Source: Lyophyllum atratum (taxonomy: Eukaryota; Basidiomycota; Agaricomycetes; Agaricales; Lyophyllaceae). Taken from it: a stretch of 64,000 bases of DNA. Location of the stretch: the NCBI GenBank assembly GCA_014905825.1, contig JACGCN010000016.1, positions 1,099,160-1,163,159 on the forward strand, given 5' to 3'. The position numbers were made by a program, and so were the translations under genes. Within the stretch, counting starts at the first letter, position 1. Every line of letters starts with the position of its first letter. The notes under the pieces were generated by a model. The model saw only the letters and a list, made by a program, of their open reading frames with translations. It was not told where the DNA came from and did no database searches. This document shows positions 1 through 9,853 of this stretch, in pieces.

Positions 1-244
1 TCAACCGTTTTATAGCGCTTCGCCTTCTAGCGGACCCTTTCCAGGCTGTCGGACTTCGACTCCAACGCGCTCACACGAAGTCCCAGTGACGATCCCACCC
101 AGCGGTAGTTGCAGATGAAATTTTTGTCCCACACAAACGATCGCGGATCCAGGCTGTGCGTCAACAGAAGGAACAGAACCATCGAAGGCCTTGTGTGTTG
201 ATTCTCGCCAGCGGTAAGACTCCTTGGGCCTATCCAATGCTCCA

Positions 245-706
245 TTATGACGGATCCGACGAGGGCACTCCCGGTCGCTGGGTTCCCGAGACCATCTTTA
301 GGAGTCTTTTCCTTGTTCGCTGCACGTTGACGGACGATCCTGCCCACGACCGACAACCTGTATCATCGAAGCCAGATTTAAGCAACACGGCTTCGACAGA
401 GCTCGTGATATATCTGGAATTATGCCTGGAATGGGAACAGGGAGTACACGGCCGGTTTTGTGCTCGGCCGAAAGATATTAAGAACATCCAGATATGTGAC
501 TGGTTGCATCTGGGTGCTTTCCACGGTTGTTGTACTCTGTTGCAGATGCGGTTGTCTCGAGCATATGACTGGATATAAAACCCAAGACCAGGTCCGAAAA
601 GTTTAACAAGCCCCAGAATATCGTGGACTCCCATGGGCGCCTTGGGTGACAGGAGGCTGTCTACATCGAACGCTGCGATCCCAGTTGGGGGGAGTAGTGC
701 TGTCAT
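245..706 (-). CDS. possible start of an unrecognised spliced gene
   Basis: A minus-strand frame opens with an ATG at 706 and reads about 40 plausible residues (a segment MGVHDILGLVKLF can be read). A further coding-like stretch in another frame near 480-550 could be joined by short introns. I recognise no family, domain or motif, and I could not settle the splice pattern. It points away from the ammonium transporter, so the two would share the region 707-1172. It may also be chance open frame. Positions 1-244 hold only weak open frames on both strands that I cannot assign. Confidence 0.2.
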   Translation of the reverse strand: MTALLPPTGIAAFDVDSLLSPKAPMGVHDILGLVKLFGPGLGFYIQSYARDNRICNRVQQPWKAPRCNQSHIWMFLISFGRAQNRPCTPCSHSRHNSRYITSSVEAVLLKSGFDDTGCRSWAGSSVNVQRTRKRLLKMVSGTQRPGVPSSDPS

Positions 707-867
707 GCTATTGCCACGACGCCCACTTTTTATCCATAGCGGAATTCCAAGGAAATACCAAGCGGATTTGCTGGATTGTCGAGGTCATGCGCACTTCGAA
801 ACCGAGACTTTAAGAGACAGGGCCAGCGGAAAAAGTGATGATCAAGCCCAACGCTTTTGATCGCAAA

Positions 868-1003
868 GATAAGCATCCCCTTTTCGCGTATGTCAGGGCT
901 ATTTTTGTCCGTTATCTTCTCGTCGCACGTGACGATATGTCTCCGCGACTGAATTTGCAGCCCAAGTCAAAGCCACAATGACCCGCCTGGAAAGCCTCTT
1001 ATC
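868..1003. promoter_or_regulatory. three GATA-factor sites upstream of the ammonium transporter
   Basis: GATAAG lies on the plus strand at 868-873, and its complement appears at 912-917 (TTATCT) and 998-1003 (CTTATC). HGATAR is the core site of fungal nitrogen regulators of the AreA/NIT2/Gln3 type, which activate ammonium permease genes when good nitrogen sources are scarce. Three sites within 140 bp, 170-300 bp before the proposed start codon, fit nitrogen control. The sites are visible; regulation is inferred. Confidence 0.5.
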
Positions 1004-1172
1004 TCGGACGGAAATCGGCTAACGAGCTTACCCTTAAAAACCTTCACCAAGATCTTTTTCCCCCCTTGCTACGCACTTCCACTACCAGTCAGCCAATTTT
1101 TTAGCCCTGCCCCTGTTGTCCGGGGTCAGAAGTCCAGAGTGCGGCTTACAAAACCTGCGAACCCATTCATTA

Positions 1173-3192
1173 ATGGCAGAGGTTGGAACCTCGTTGAAAA
1201 TCAGGTTCGGAGACGCCCTGCGAGCTTCGCCAGCCCACCATCTATATCGTCGTGAGTCCATATAATTCCCGTCTCGTCCCAGCACTGCTAACGCGTTAAT
1301 CTAGGCGATGCCTCTTCGTGAGTTCAGCGTTGTGTGCTCAGACCCAACCTGAAACTTATGTGTATTTTCCAGCTTTGACCGTGGAGACATATCCTTCATC
1401 ATTATGGCGGGAGCTATGGTGTTTCTCATGATACCAGGCCTCGGTGAGCGTGATAATCCCCTCAAGTTGGCAGACGGGCTTACGCTTTTTCTAAAGCCTT
1501 CCTTTACTCCGGCCTTGCTCGTCGGAAAAGTGCACGTAAGTTTTGCTTTGCGGCTGACATGTTGGGCAACTTTAATTGACATGCCCCACCACTCAGTCTC
1601 ATTAATATGGGCGTGCTTTGCGAGTAATGCCATCGTCATTTTTCAATGGTATTTCTGGGGCTACTCTCTAGCTTTTTCGCAATCCGCCACCAATGGATAT
1701 ATTGGCAACTTGCAACATTTCGGGCTTATGAACGTCCTCGCAGATCCTTCACCTGGGTCGCCGCTCATCCCGGAATTGATCTACAGCTTCTTCCAAATGG
1801 AATTCGCGTGCGTGACGGCAGCAATCCTAATGGGTGGCATAGCAGAGCGGGGTCGGGTACTTCCGGCTATGGTGTTCATCTTCTTGTGGGTGACCATAGT
1901 GTACTGTCCACTCGCATATTGGGCATGGGGAGTGAATGGGTGGGCGTTCAAGTGGGGCGTTTTTGATTTCGCAGGCGAGTCTCACAAGGACTCCGATCAG
2001 ATCAAACGCCGCAAGCTAACCTTTGTGACCTTAGGTGGAGGTCCCGTCGAGATTGGAAGCGGCGTCGGTGGTCTTGCCTATTCCTGGATCCTCGGACGCC
2101 GACAAGAGAAGGAACTGCTCAACTTCCGGCCCCACAATGTGTCCATGGTAGGACTCGGCAGTAAGTCTCTGGACATCATGAATGATGCAAAATCCGCGTG
2201 CTTATAGTGGTTTAGCCTCACTTCTATGGTTCGGATGGATAGGCTTTAACGGTGGGAGCGCGTTCGGTGCCAACCTTCGCGCTGTAATTGCCATCTGGAA
2301 CACCATGATCGCGGCTGCCTTCGGCGGAGCTGTATGGTGCTTGCTGGATTTCCGGATTGAGCGGCGGTGGACCATGGTCGGTTTCTGCTCGGGGACGATC
2401 GCTGGACTTGTGGCTGCCACTCCATCTTCTGGGTACCTACAGCTGTGGTCGTCGGTAGTGGTAGGCGTCTTGGCAGGCAGCATTTGTAACTTTGCCACTA
2501 AGGGTAAGCTTCAGTCGAATGTCCGAGGACATGTGATTAACACACACTCCAGTGAAATTTTTGGTCCGGGTCGACGACGCTCTGGATCTCTTCGCCGAAC
2601 ATGCAGTCGGCGGAATAATTGGCTTGCTGCTCAACGCTTTCTTCGCCTCTGGTACCATCATTGGTCTCGACGATGTTAATACGGGGCTCAAAGGAGGCTG
2701 GGTTGATCACAACTGGAAACAGCTTTATATCCAGTTTGCCTATATCTGTGCGACTTGCGCCTACACTTTCATAGTCACCGCCTTTCTTGCGAAATGCGTG
2801 GATCTTGTACCTGGTCTACATCTAAGAAACACACCAGAGGCTGAGAAGCGCGGTATGGATGAGATCGAGGTTTGTACCGAAATTTTTGGTCTTCTGTTTT
2901 CTTCTGATCGCTTCACCTTGGATAGATTGGGGAGTTCGCCAGCGACTATATCGAAATTCGGAGGGACTTCACGGATGGGGCCGCGCCCTTCGATTCCACT
3001 GAAGGAAAACGAGAATTCTTCCGCCCTCACGTTGCAGCCGGCGACAGACACGGGCATGCCGAAAATTCCTTCTCAAATCATGCTAACGGCAATCATGACA
3101 TGAATGAACCATCACATCGTCTTGAGACTCTATCTGAAATGACGGAAAAGACGCGGAATGGCACTGTAGCACCACCATCACCATCGACATAA
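1173..3192 (+). CDS. ammonium transporter, Mep/Amt family (Mep1/3-like Glu variant)
   Basis: Plasma-membrane ammonium permease, about 525 aa. Nine exons join in frame: 1173-1251, 1305-1317, 1373-1443, 1497-1535, 1597-1974, 2035-2160, 2216-2503, 2553-2869, 2926-3192. Family landmarks run in order: MIPGLAFLYSGLARRK (joined across a 39-nt exon), the WYFWGYSLAFS helix, IGNLQHFGL, PAMVFIFLW, DFAGGGPVEIGSG, SLLWFGWIGFNGGSA and EHAVGGIIG, followed by a hydrophilic cytosolic tail. In the twin-His pore motif the first position is Glu (about E199) and the second is His (about H348). Glu at the first site is known from Mep1/Mep3-type permeases, whereas the Mep2 sensor type has His. The intron at 1975-2034 begins with GC, not GT. 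The first two exons (26 aa plus a 13-nt exon) rest only on splice signals and phase, so the N-terminus is less certain. Confidence 0.93.
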
Positions 3193-3395
3193 TGTTGTTT
3201 TACCACACTTGTATATACCTTTCATCATCACAATGCGCATCTAGATCAATTTACATGGATTTCTATCATAACCCGCCTGTTGGGAAGCAGTCAATTCGTA
3301 GTGGCTATCTATCTATATACACGTCCAGTCAGATGGTAAGTAGGGCATTAAAGGGTATACGGTCTCTTGAATATTGACAATCATACGAGTCGAAA

Positions 3396-5348
3396 TCAAC
3401 AATCCCACCCAATCACAAATTCCGTGTCATTGGGTGCAGCCTGATGTCCGGGCAAATCCGTGGCTGATAAACGAGGGCCACAGATGCTGGAACCAAATTC
3501 CTCGTTCAGCAGGAGATCGACAACGTTGCGAGATGCAATCGTTTCAGTTTCCATCGTTGATATAAACCTGATAGAAAGATACAATTGATCAGGCCAGCAC
3601 AAATTGTCAAACGGAACGGGGCTTACGGCTCAAAAGCATTTACGTAGTAGAGGGCACGACCCAATTTGACAGGAGGGAACGTCGTGGTAGGAGTAAGTTT
3701 GGGGTAAGCGTCCCACTGAAAGTAGGGTTAGGGCTGACGGGAGCGGAATGCAAAGGGAAGAACACCAGCCTCTTTCCTATGGATCCAGCCAACCTGGCCG
3801 AGGAACATCTTGTTCAACCATTCATCACTGAGCCTTTCCTTCGAGAAGATTTTGACAGCCCACTCCCCATCCTTAACCAATCCATGGTATGAAAGAGAGT
3901 TGAATTCGGGTTCTTTCCGGCCAGTCCTTACGCCCTCATATGTCGTTAGCACTGCGTTAGGCAGAGCGGAACCCGCTGGTAGGCCAAAGTAAGCCGGGTC
4001 TGGTGTGGGCGACGTCGTGGTGAGAAGCGTAACGTGAAGGTGAACATAGGGTTGTTCAGGGATCGCAGAAGCGATAGAAGGAGGCAGGGCAATACCCGAG
4101 GAATGGAATGGGGTGGCTAATACGACAGCCTTGTAGTTGACAGTGCCCTGCGTGCTCTTGATCGCCCATTGGTGAGCTGGGGATGATATCTCTGAGATGC
4201 TAGTAACCTATAGATCATCGGGTCCCATTATTTCTGCACCACAGGGCAAAAGATTTAGCACTTACTTCGGTCTTGAGGTGAACATTAGCACCTGACCGCT
4301 CTAGGAATTGTTCGAAGATTTGGAAATTTCCTCCTTCTATTCCACGAGCATTAGTCGCGGCCATTGAGGCTGCTCCACCGATAGCATGAATATCATCAAT
4401 ATTCTGTAAAACACGAAACGCTGTGAGACACCATGCGTGATTTTGATTGAAGGAGCATTTACACACCTGTCCATAGTTTACACGCGTTGCGGCTTCGATA
4501 ACCTCGAATGAGAATTTCTTGGCTACACCGGCTTTCGCAAAATAACCAGCCGTTGTGTTCTGTACCATCTCCAAGAAATCCAACGAGGTAAGAAGATCGG
4601 TTATGTCGTCCCATTTCCGTGCATCAGACGCGTAAAAGGTGAGGAACTTCTTAAGAACCGCCCCAACACTGTTTAGAATCAAAGCAGCGTTATTTGTAGC
4701 TTCCTAAATCGTGGTGGAAGTCCCCACATTTGCTCAGTGCGTCTAGGAGCAAGAACGCCAAACCGTAATATTGCTTTGATTGTGTCCCACCACCCATCAC
4801 CAAACTAAAAAGGAGTCAATAAGAGGAGCTTATCAGGCGGTGACAACATCCATACCGAAAACAGGAGCTCTTCCCCATCCCAAATGCCTGTCTGACCGCC
4901 CATGTCGAACTCGCGACGTGTAAGATTGAACTCATCCGATGCTCTCCAAAGGTTCTTATTCGCTGACACAAATATAGACGCGCCAAGTTCAAGGGGCCGT
5001 AGACTTGTGTTGGAATACGGGTATACAATGGTACTTCCTGCACATGAGCCAAGCTATAAATCTACCCCAAGATAGAGCATAGAATGACGCACGACCACCG
5101 ATATATGTCTCCCTTTCGTATACGTCAACCTCAACATCCAGACCGAATCGTTCCTTGGCTTTGGATATCCAGAATGCCGCTGAGCTGCCACCAGCTCCAG
5201 CACCTATAATTGCAATTCGGGGCACCTTTGCAAGAGTGGGTTGCTCAGCTTTTTCCAGGGTCACATTTTTGGTAAAGAATGGAACTCTGAAGGGTAACTG
5301 GAAGGCAAAACTGGCTGGAAGGAGGAGGATGAGTGCATGGCACCGCAT
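3396..5348 (-). CDS. prenylcysteine oxidase (FAD-dependent)
   Basis: Enzyme that releases the isoprenoid from prenylcysteine formed when farnesylated proteins are degraded; usually lysosomal/vacuolar or secreted. The model is 517 aa in eight exons: 5348-5093, 5037-4856, 4804-4728, 4668-4467, 4403-4266, 4207-3770, 3715-3627, 3567-3396. It starts with a hydrophobic signal peptide (residues 1-16), then the FAD/NAD Rossmann motif IIGAGAGGSSAAF (about 47-59) and VDVYERETYIGGRS. The family blocks LELGASIFV, NKNLWRASDEFNL, EAATRVNYGQ and IEGGNFQIFEQFLERSGA follow, with the C-terminal block ISTMETETIASRNVV. The junction between exons 6 and 7 needs a GC donor (first intron base 3769); a GT alternative would delete the conserved GWIHRKE block. 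It faces the ammonium transporter tail to tail, about 200 bp apart. Confidence 0.92.
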
Positions 5349-5682
5349 GTTGAGGATGAAATGACCTATTCGACTAGCGGTTGCCGTCGCCGTCAACAGA
5401 ACACCTTGCTTCACAGGTGACATGCATTCTGATCCCCTCGACTCCGAGGGCGTCCCTGTACGCACATGTGTAGATACTAAGATAGATGCGGTAAAACTTG
5501 TCTTCACCCATACCAACAGCCGTTCGGTAACACAATACACGCAGGTGGGGTGGGAGCCGTGAAAGCATCACATTGACATACAACACATCACCTCATACTT
5601 TCTATGTACAGTATACGACTGGTGCACTAGAGAACGCTATGAAGAAGAAATTGACGGTTGAATGGAGGTTCTCACAAATGCG
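5349..5682. other. intergenic stretch at the left edge of the transposon island
   Basis: This 334-bp stretch lies between the start of the prenylcysteine oxidase and the 3' end of the first cargo-type gene. I see no gene, RNA or clear repeat. The left end of the Helitron could lie here, but I found no convincing 5'-TC terminus. Confidence 0.3.
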
Positions 5683-6970
5683 CTATGCTCCCTTGCTCTT
5701 CTTTGAAGGGCCGCTGTCCAATTCGTCGTCTGCCGCCCTTCCTTTGACCTTGGTACTCCGTCGACTGCGAGGAGTGTCAGCGCTATCTTGCTCGTCGTCG
5801 CTGAGGGGCGATCCTGGCGCATTGGCTGACGGCTGGGGCACAGCATTGGATGCGCTGGCGATGGCTGAAAACGAAGAAGCACGACGTAAACGATCAAGTT
5901 CTGAGGCATCGTTGATGGGGCGGAGGCGTGGTGCACACATACCTGAAGATGGTGTTGCTGTGGAAGCAGCAGAAGCAGCAGAAGTAGATGGGCCTTTGGA
6001 CGTAGACCATGAATCAGTATTAAAACATTGGAGAAGGTGGTGCACATTACCTGCAACAATTTGGCGAGGCAAAGGGCGATAAGGACCCTTGCGATTGTTG
6101 CGGTAAGGACTTGGGACCTTAGGCAGTGCGGGGCGAAGGATGATGACTTGTTCCAGAATGCCAGAGAACGTGTTGAATTTGACTTCGCCTCCTGCAATAT
6201 AATGATGCTTCATGCGGAAGTAGCATTCGACAAGGGCACCTCTTAAGCACCCGGTTACGCGTTCTGGGTTGACAAAGTCGTTGTTTTGGTCATAGACATT
6301 GAGCGGCTGAATTTGGTGGGTGTTTTTGACGACATCGAATGTAGCCTGGTGCTGTGTCGGAACTGACCAATTCATGGTGTCGTCGTCCAAGGGAGCTGAG
6401 TAGGGCAGTTCAGCTTTGGTTGTACACTGCATTTCAGAGGTACTCACCTCCGTCCGCAACAGGAATTTTCTGTGCACGCCGAAAAGGTGAGCAACAGGTC
6501 GAGATAGAACGAGAACAAAGACGCACTCTAGCCTCCATAAGCGGTGATGATAAGCGGAGTGTGTTTTGGGATCCTTCTGTGAGTCGAAGGTACCTTCGGT
6601 CGTCACCAGTGGCAATTGTGTCCTCTATCACCCCGATGGCATTCCACGCCCGGGAAAAGTCTGGGGCAAAGTCGACATCAGACGGTTCAACGAGAGTGAG
6701 TTGGAACTTGGCTGTAGCGAGGGTGTTGTAATCCGGGTTATAGTTTCCGACAGTGCTGGTGTACAGTTTGTGTTCAGATACTTCACCCACGACGATACAA
6801 ACTGCTTCGGAGACGGGGTCCCCAACCTTTGTTGGATCCAGCTGGCGTTCAACCAATACATTTGCAGTACCTTCACGCTTCCATGACACGGAAGAGATGA
6901 ACGTCGCAGCAGCAGCATAGTTTTGCAGTCGAAGCAGTTGATCGCGTGCAGTTCGGCCGTTGTATGGCAT
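5683..6970 (-). CDS. Helitron-neighbour protein A, unknown function
   Basis: Spliced minus-strand gene with likely start ATG at 6970 (MPYNGRTARDQLLRLQNYA). Blocks that read well are TSTVGNYNPDYNTLATAKF, FSRAWNAIGVIEDT and DDRRYLRLTEG. After canonical introns near 6530 and 6420 come PTQHQATFDVVKNTHQ, RGALVECYFRMKHHYIAGG and RNNRKGPYRPLPRQI. The tail is rich in Ser, Ala and Pro and ends in a basic-acidic segment (SGPSKKSKGA). I recognise no named domain. Its position beside a Helitron Rep-helicase, in opposite orientation, suggests a transposon-borne gene of the kind found repeatedly near basidiomycete Helitrons. An accessory DNA-binding role is only a guess. Confidence 0.55.
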
Positions 6971-7629
6971 GTCGCAAGGCAAGTGTGGCGTTGTGCTGGG
7001 AAGGCAGGAGTGGGTCACCGTCGTCGTCTTGGTGCTTCATATTTATAACCCCCATTCACGAACAACCACGCAGAAAAATTCATGGCTCCAATACGAGTAA
7101 GAAAATAATTTTCAACACCATTTTTTCAGCGGAGTCTACCTATTATGCACAGCATAATACATACAAACACGCCGATCACTATTGACGATTGGGGTGCGCC
7201 ACATCCGTCCTTGTCGCATGTTGGAGAGTGGTTGAAGTGATGGGTAGTATGGGAGGCACAACCAATGGGGCCAAGTTCAGCCATATTATAGGGTGAGCAT
7301 CATGATGAAGCGCCCCACGATGTTGCTGCTCAAGGACTTGCTCGAGGACTACAATCGACACTGCCATGTTCCGTGCTGCAATACAATGTTATGACGGATT
7401 GGTAATGTGAGCGATGATCTGGTACGCACCATCGACAACAGCAGTGAGCAGAAGTGGCATACCATGATACAGCGCCATCGTAGAATTAGGGTGCACAGGC
7501 ATAGTTTCCGCCGTTGGACATCGTTGTCGTATTAATAGTGACGATATATTTCATATGGTCGTAAATTTATTTTACACATTCAGTAAATTTTCTGTTGGAT
7601 GACGCAGAGCTGATGTAACAATTACAGAT
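6971..7629. other. non-coding gap between cargo-type genes A and B
   Basis: About 660 bp, AT-rich in its second half, with no open frame I would defend. The one clear structure is the perfect hairpin at 7141-7159. Gene A's promoter must lie here. Confidence 0.4.
7141..7159. repeat. perfect 8-bp inverted repeat with 3-nt loop
   Basis: TATTATGC at 7141-7148 is followed by ACA and by its exact complement GCATAATA at 7152-7159. It sits in the non-coding gap inside the presumed Helitron region. It could be a hairpin in single-stranded transposon DNA or a binding site; no function is shown. Confidence 0.5.
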
Positions 7630-8721
7630 CTAAAGGAAAAAAGGTTCGTCGGCTTCACAGCTGTTGTACGTACAGTCTTCGTTAGTGCAGACCGAGCCTA
7701 TCTTCCACTTGTAATGCGTCTTTGTCAATGCGTCATCTGAGTCCTGCATGTTACCCGCAACATCGTCTACGTTGAACAAACCTCCCCAAGCAACCTGCCC
7801 AACATTGGGTAGACCAAAGGTATGCCTCCATACTGCTGGGCATGCTTCGGCGCAAGGCAGTCTTGCATACCGAGTGCCCATATGGAAGCGGATCAAACGC
7901 TGGGTCATGATTTTGACAGTGGCCAGACTGGGCACTGTGTAGGTTGAGCCTACAGACCGGCATGCCGAGGATAACGATGGATAAAAGCAGTATATGCGAG
8001 ATGAGGTGATGAGGTTCATCTGAGATGTGACGCTTGAAGCCAATAGCAATGGAAGAATTGAACTGTTGAGACTCTCAGTCACAGTGATTGTACGGTGCTG
8101 CAATGACATAGTCGTCAGATGAATACCGCTTTGTAGTAGTAGAAGACATACCTCCTTATTTTGAAATCTCAAGACCCGGCGACACCTAGTTTCCAGCCCG
8201 TCATAACAGGCAATCACTTCCAGCGATGTGAAGCCTATGAGACGCATCACATCGACCCATTCCGGAGTTGTACCACGAGGTGTGAGAACATTGATATCGT
8301 GTGGCTGGTCATTATCTGACAGGATGATGTCAGTGGTAATTATAGACCACGGCACCGACCCTGCGATCCCAGAATGAGTGGCCTTCAACGTGGCCAGGAA
8401 TGCCTCCAGCTGCGGCAGCGTTATGTAACATGAAAGAACTTCAAGCATGCGGCTTCGCATAATTTGCCTAGCCCTGTCGCGTCCATTACGACCCGTATGA
8501 CTCATCGCCACTAAGGATGTCCAAGGCAGTTGTCGCAGCACCAGGTGCACACATTCTGACATGGAATAGAAGTGCTGGGATGCGAGTGTAGCAGGGGAGC
8601 CGATGAGGGAACCGGTAGAGCCGCAAATTAGTGGAGTGAACATTGGGTGAGCATTGGGGTAGGAAGTGGGGGTGTTGAATCGAAGACGTTGAGCATGTGT
8701 TTGATGCGCAGAACTGACCAT
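7630..8721 (-). CDS. Helitron-neighbour protein B, F-box-like hypothetical
   Basis: ATG at 8721, stop at 7630. One intron at 8098-8151 (54 nt, GT...AG, a multiple of three, so the frame stays open across it) leaves about 345 aa. The early segment, about residues 55-75 (VHLVLRQLPWTSLVAMSHTG), has the spacing of an F-box-like helix. It is followed by LEAFLATLKAT and a block ending in TSLEVIACYDG, a layout I associate with expanded Agaricomycete protein families of unknown role. No catalytic motif is visible. The gene runs parallel to A and C and opposite to the Rep-helicase. Confidence 0.55.
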   Translation of the reverse strand: MVSSAHQTHAQRLRFNTPTSYPNAHPMFTPLICGSTGSLIGSPATLASQHFYSMSECVHLVLRQLPWTSLVAMSHTGRNGRDRARQIMRSRMLEVLSCYITLPQLEAFLATLKATHSGIAGSVPWSIITTDIILSDNDQPHDINVLTPRGTTPEWVDVMRLIGFTSLEVIACYDGLETRCRRVLRFQNKEVCLLLLQSGIHLTTMSLQHRTITVTESLNSSILPLLLASSVTSQMNLITSSRIYCFYPSLSSACRSVGSTYTVPSLATVKIMTQRLIRFHMGTRYARLPCAEACPAVWRHTFGLPNVGQVAWGGLFNVDDVAGNMQDSDDALTKTHYKWKIGSVCTNEDCTYNSCEADEPFFL

Positions 8722-8924
8722 GGTGGGACGGGGTTGTTGGTGGTATGCGGCTGGTAAGGCCGTTCGCGAGAGCGGGTGGTAGGTTGAACAGATATAAATA
8801 AGTGTTACAAAAACGAAAATTGCAACAAAGGAAAAGAAAATTGTTTTAACGAACGACGCCGTCCCTGATGGCTCTGCACAGCGGACAAATGAGCTATGAA
8901 AAAAACACTTGAAGAGAAAATAAT

Positions 8925-9581
8925 TTACCCAATGACTACGTTTTCGATCATGCCCAAGTCAGATGCGTTTACCTTGGCAGTGAAGCCCTGGTGATCGTGC
9001 TTAAGCACAAGGATGTTTCCATACCAGATCTTGTCGTGCAGGCGGTGGAAGACAAAGGTATTGATTTGACCCACACGTAGGCGCTGCATAGAGACATATC
9101 AGCTCAAGCTGAAAGAAGCTTTGAACAAAAACTTGCCTGAGGGGAAAAGAACAATGTGAAACCACCACCCATGTCCAGCGACGGCTGAGAGGGTATGTAA
9201 TTCACATATGCGCTAGTCTGTGCAAAATCCACAAAATGTTCATCCACCAACGACGCAGTTTGGACCCAATATTCAATAGCAAGATGGTGTACATTTTTGT
9301 GCGCTGTGTAGCCAATGTCAGCTGGAACAGATACACACTTCAATGCACCAATCTTGCAATCGGCGTCTACCAATATCGCCGAGTAGAAGGTCGAGTATGA
9401 CTATTCATAAGTCAATGTATGGTCCATGGGTGATAAGCATTGAACGACTTACGGGTCGGTGGGAGAACATCACATCCTGTATTGCTGTGATGTCTGAGGG
9501 CCCAAACACTGGGCTTTCATAAAACATGCCTTCGTACATCTCGGCCATATCTCCTTCATCTGAAGACATGCTCCGAGTCAT
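8925..9581 (-). CDS. Helitron-neighbour protein C, unknown function
   Basis: Three exons in frame (9581-9453, 9400-9137, 9083-8925) encode 183 aa, starting MTRSMSSDEGDMAEMYEG and ending IENVVIG. Recognisable blocks are KNVHHLAIEYWVQTASLVDEH, shortened here to the part after KNV, and RLRVGQINTFVFHRLHDKIW. The second intron opens with GCAAGT right after CCTCAG, an ideal GC-AG donor. No known domain. The gene is head-to-head with the Rep-helicase (start codons 272 bp apart), so the two may share a promoter. Confidence 0.6.
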
Positions 9582-9853
9582 GGTGAGGAATAGGATGAGA
9601 TCCTAGACGACGGAACTCTGCATTTTAAAGGGAGTTTGTCATGTTAATGCGGTGCCCCAAAATTCCAATTTGAAATGAAAATATGGCTTACACCCAAAAC
9701 GGTCGCAACACAATTTGTATTTGCCCACCAACATCGAACACCGTCACAGTATCCAATCAGTGAAAGGTGCGCTTCAAGTCAGTCGGTCTTGGGAAAATTG
9801 GTGGCTGAGGAGGCAAAGCATATTGCAGCCGCCATATAGCTTGATTTACGACT

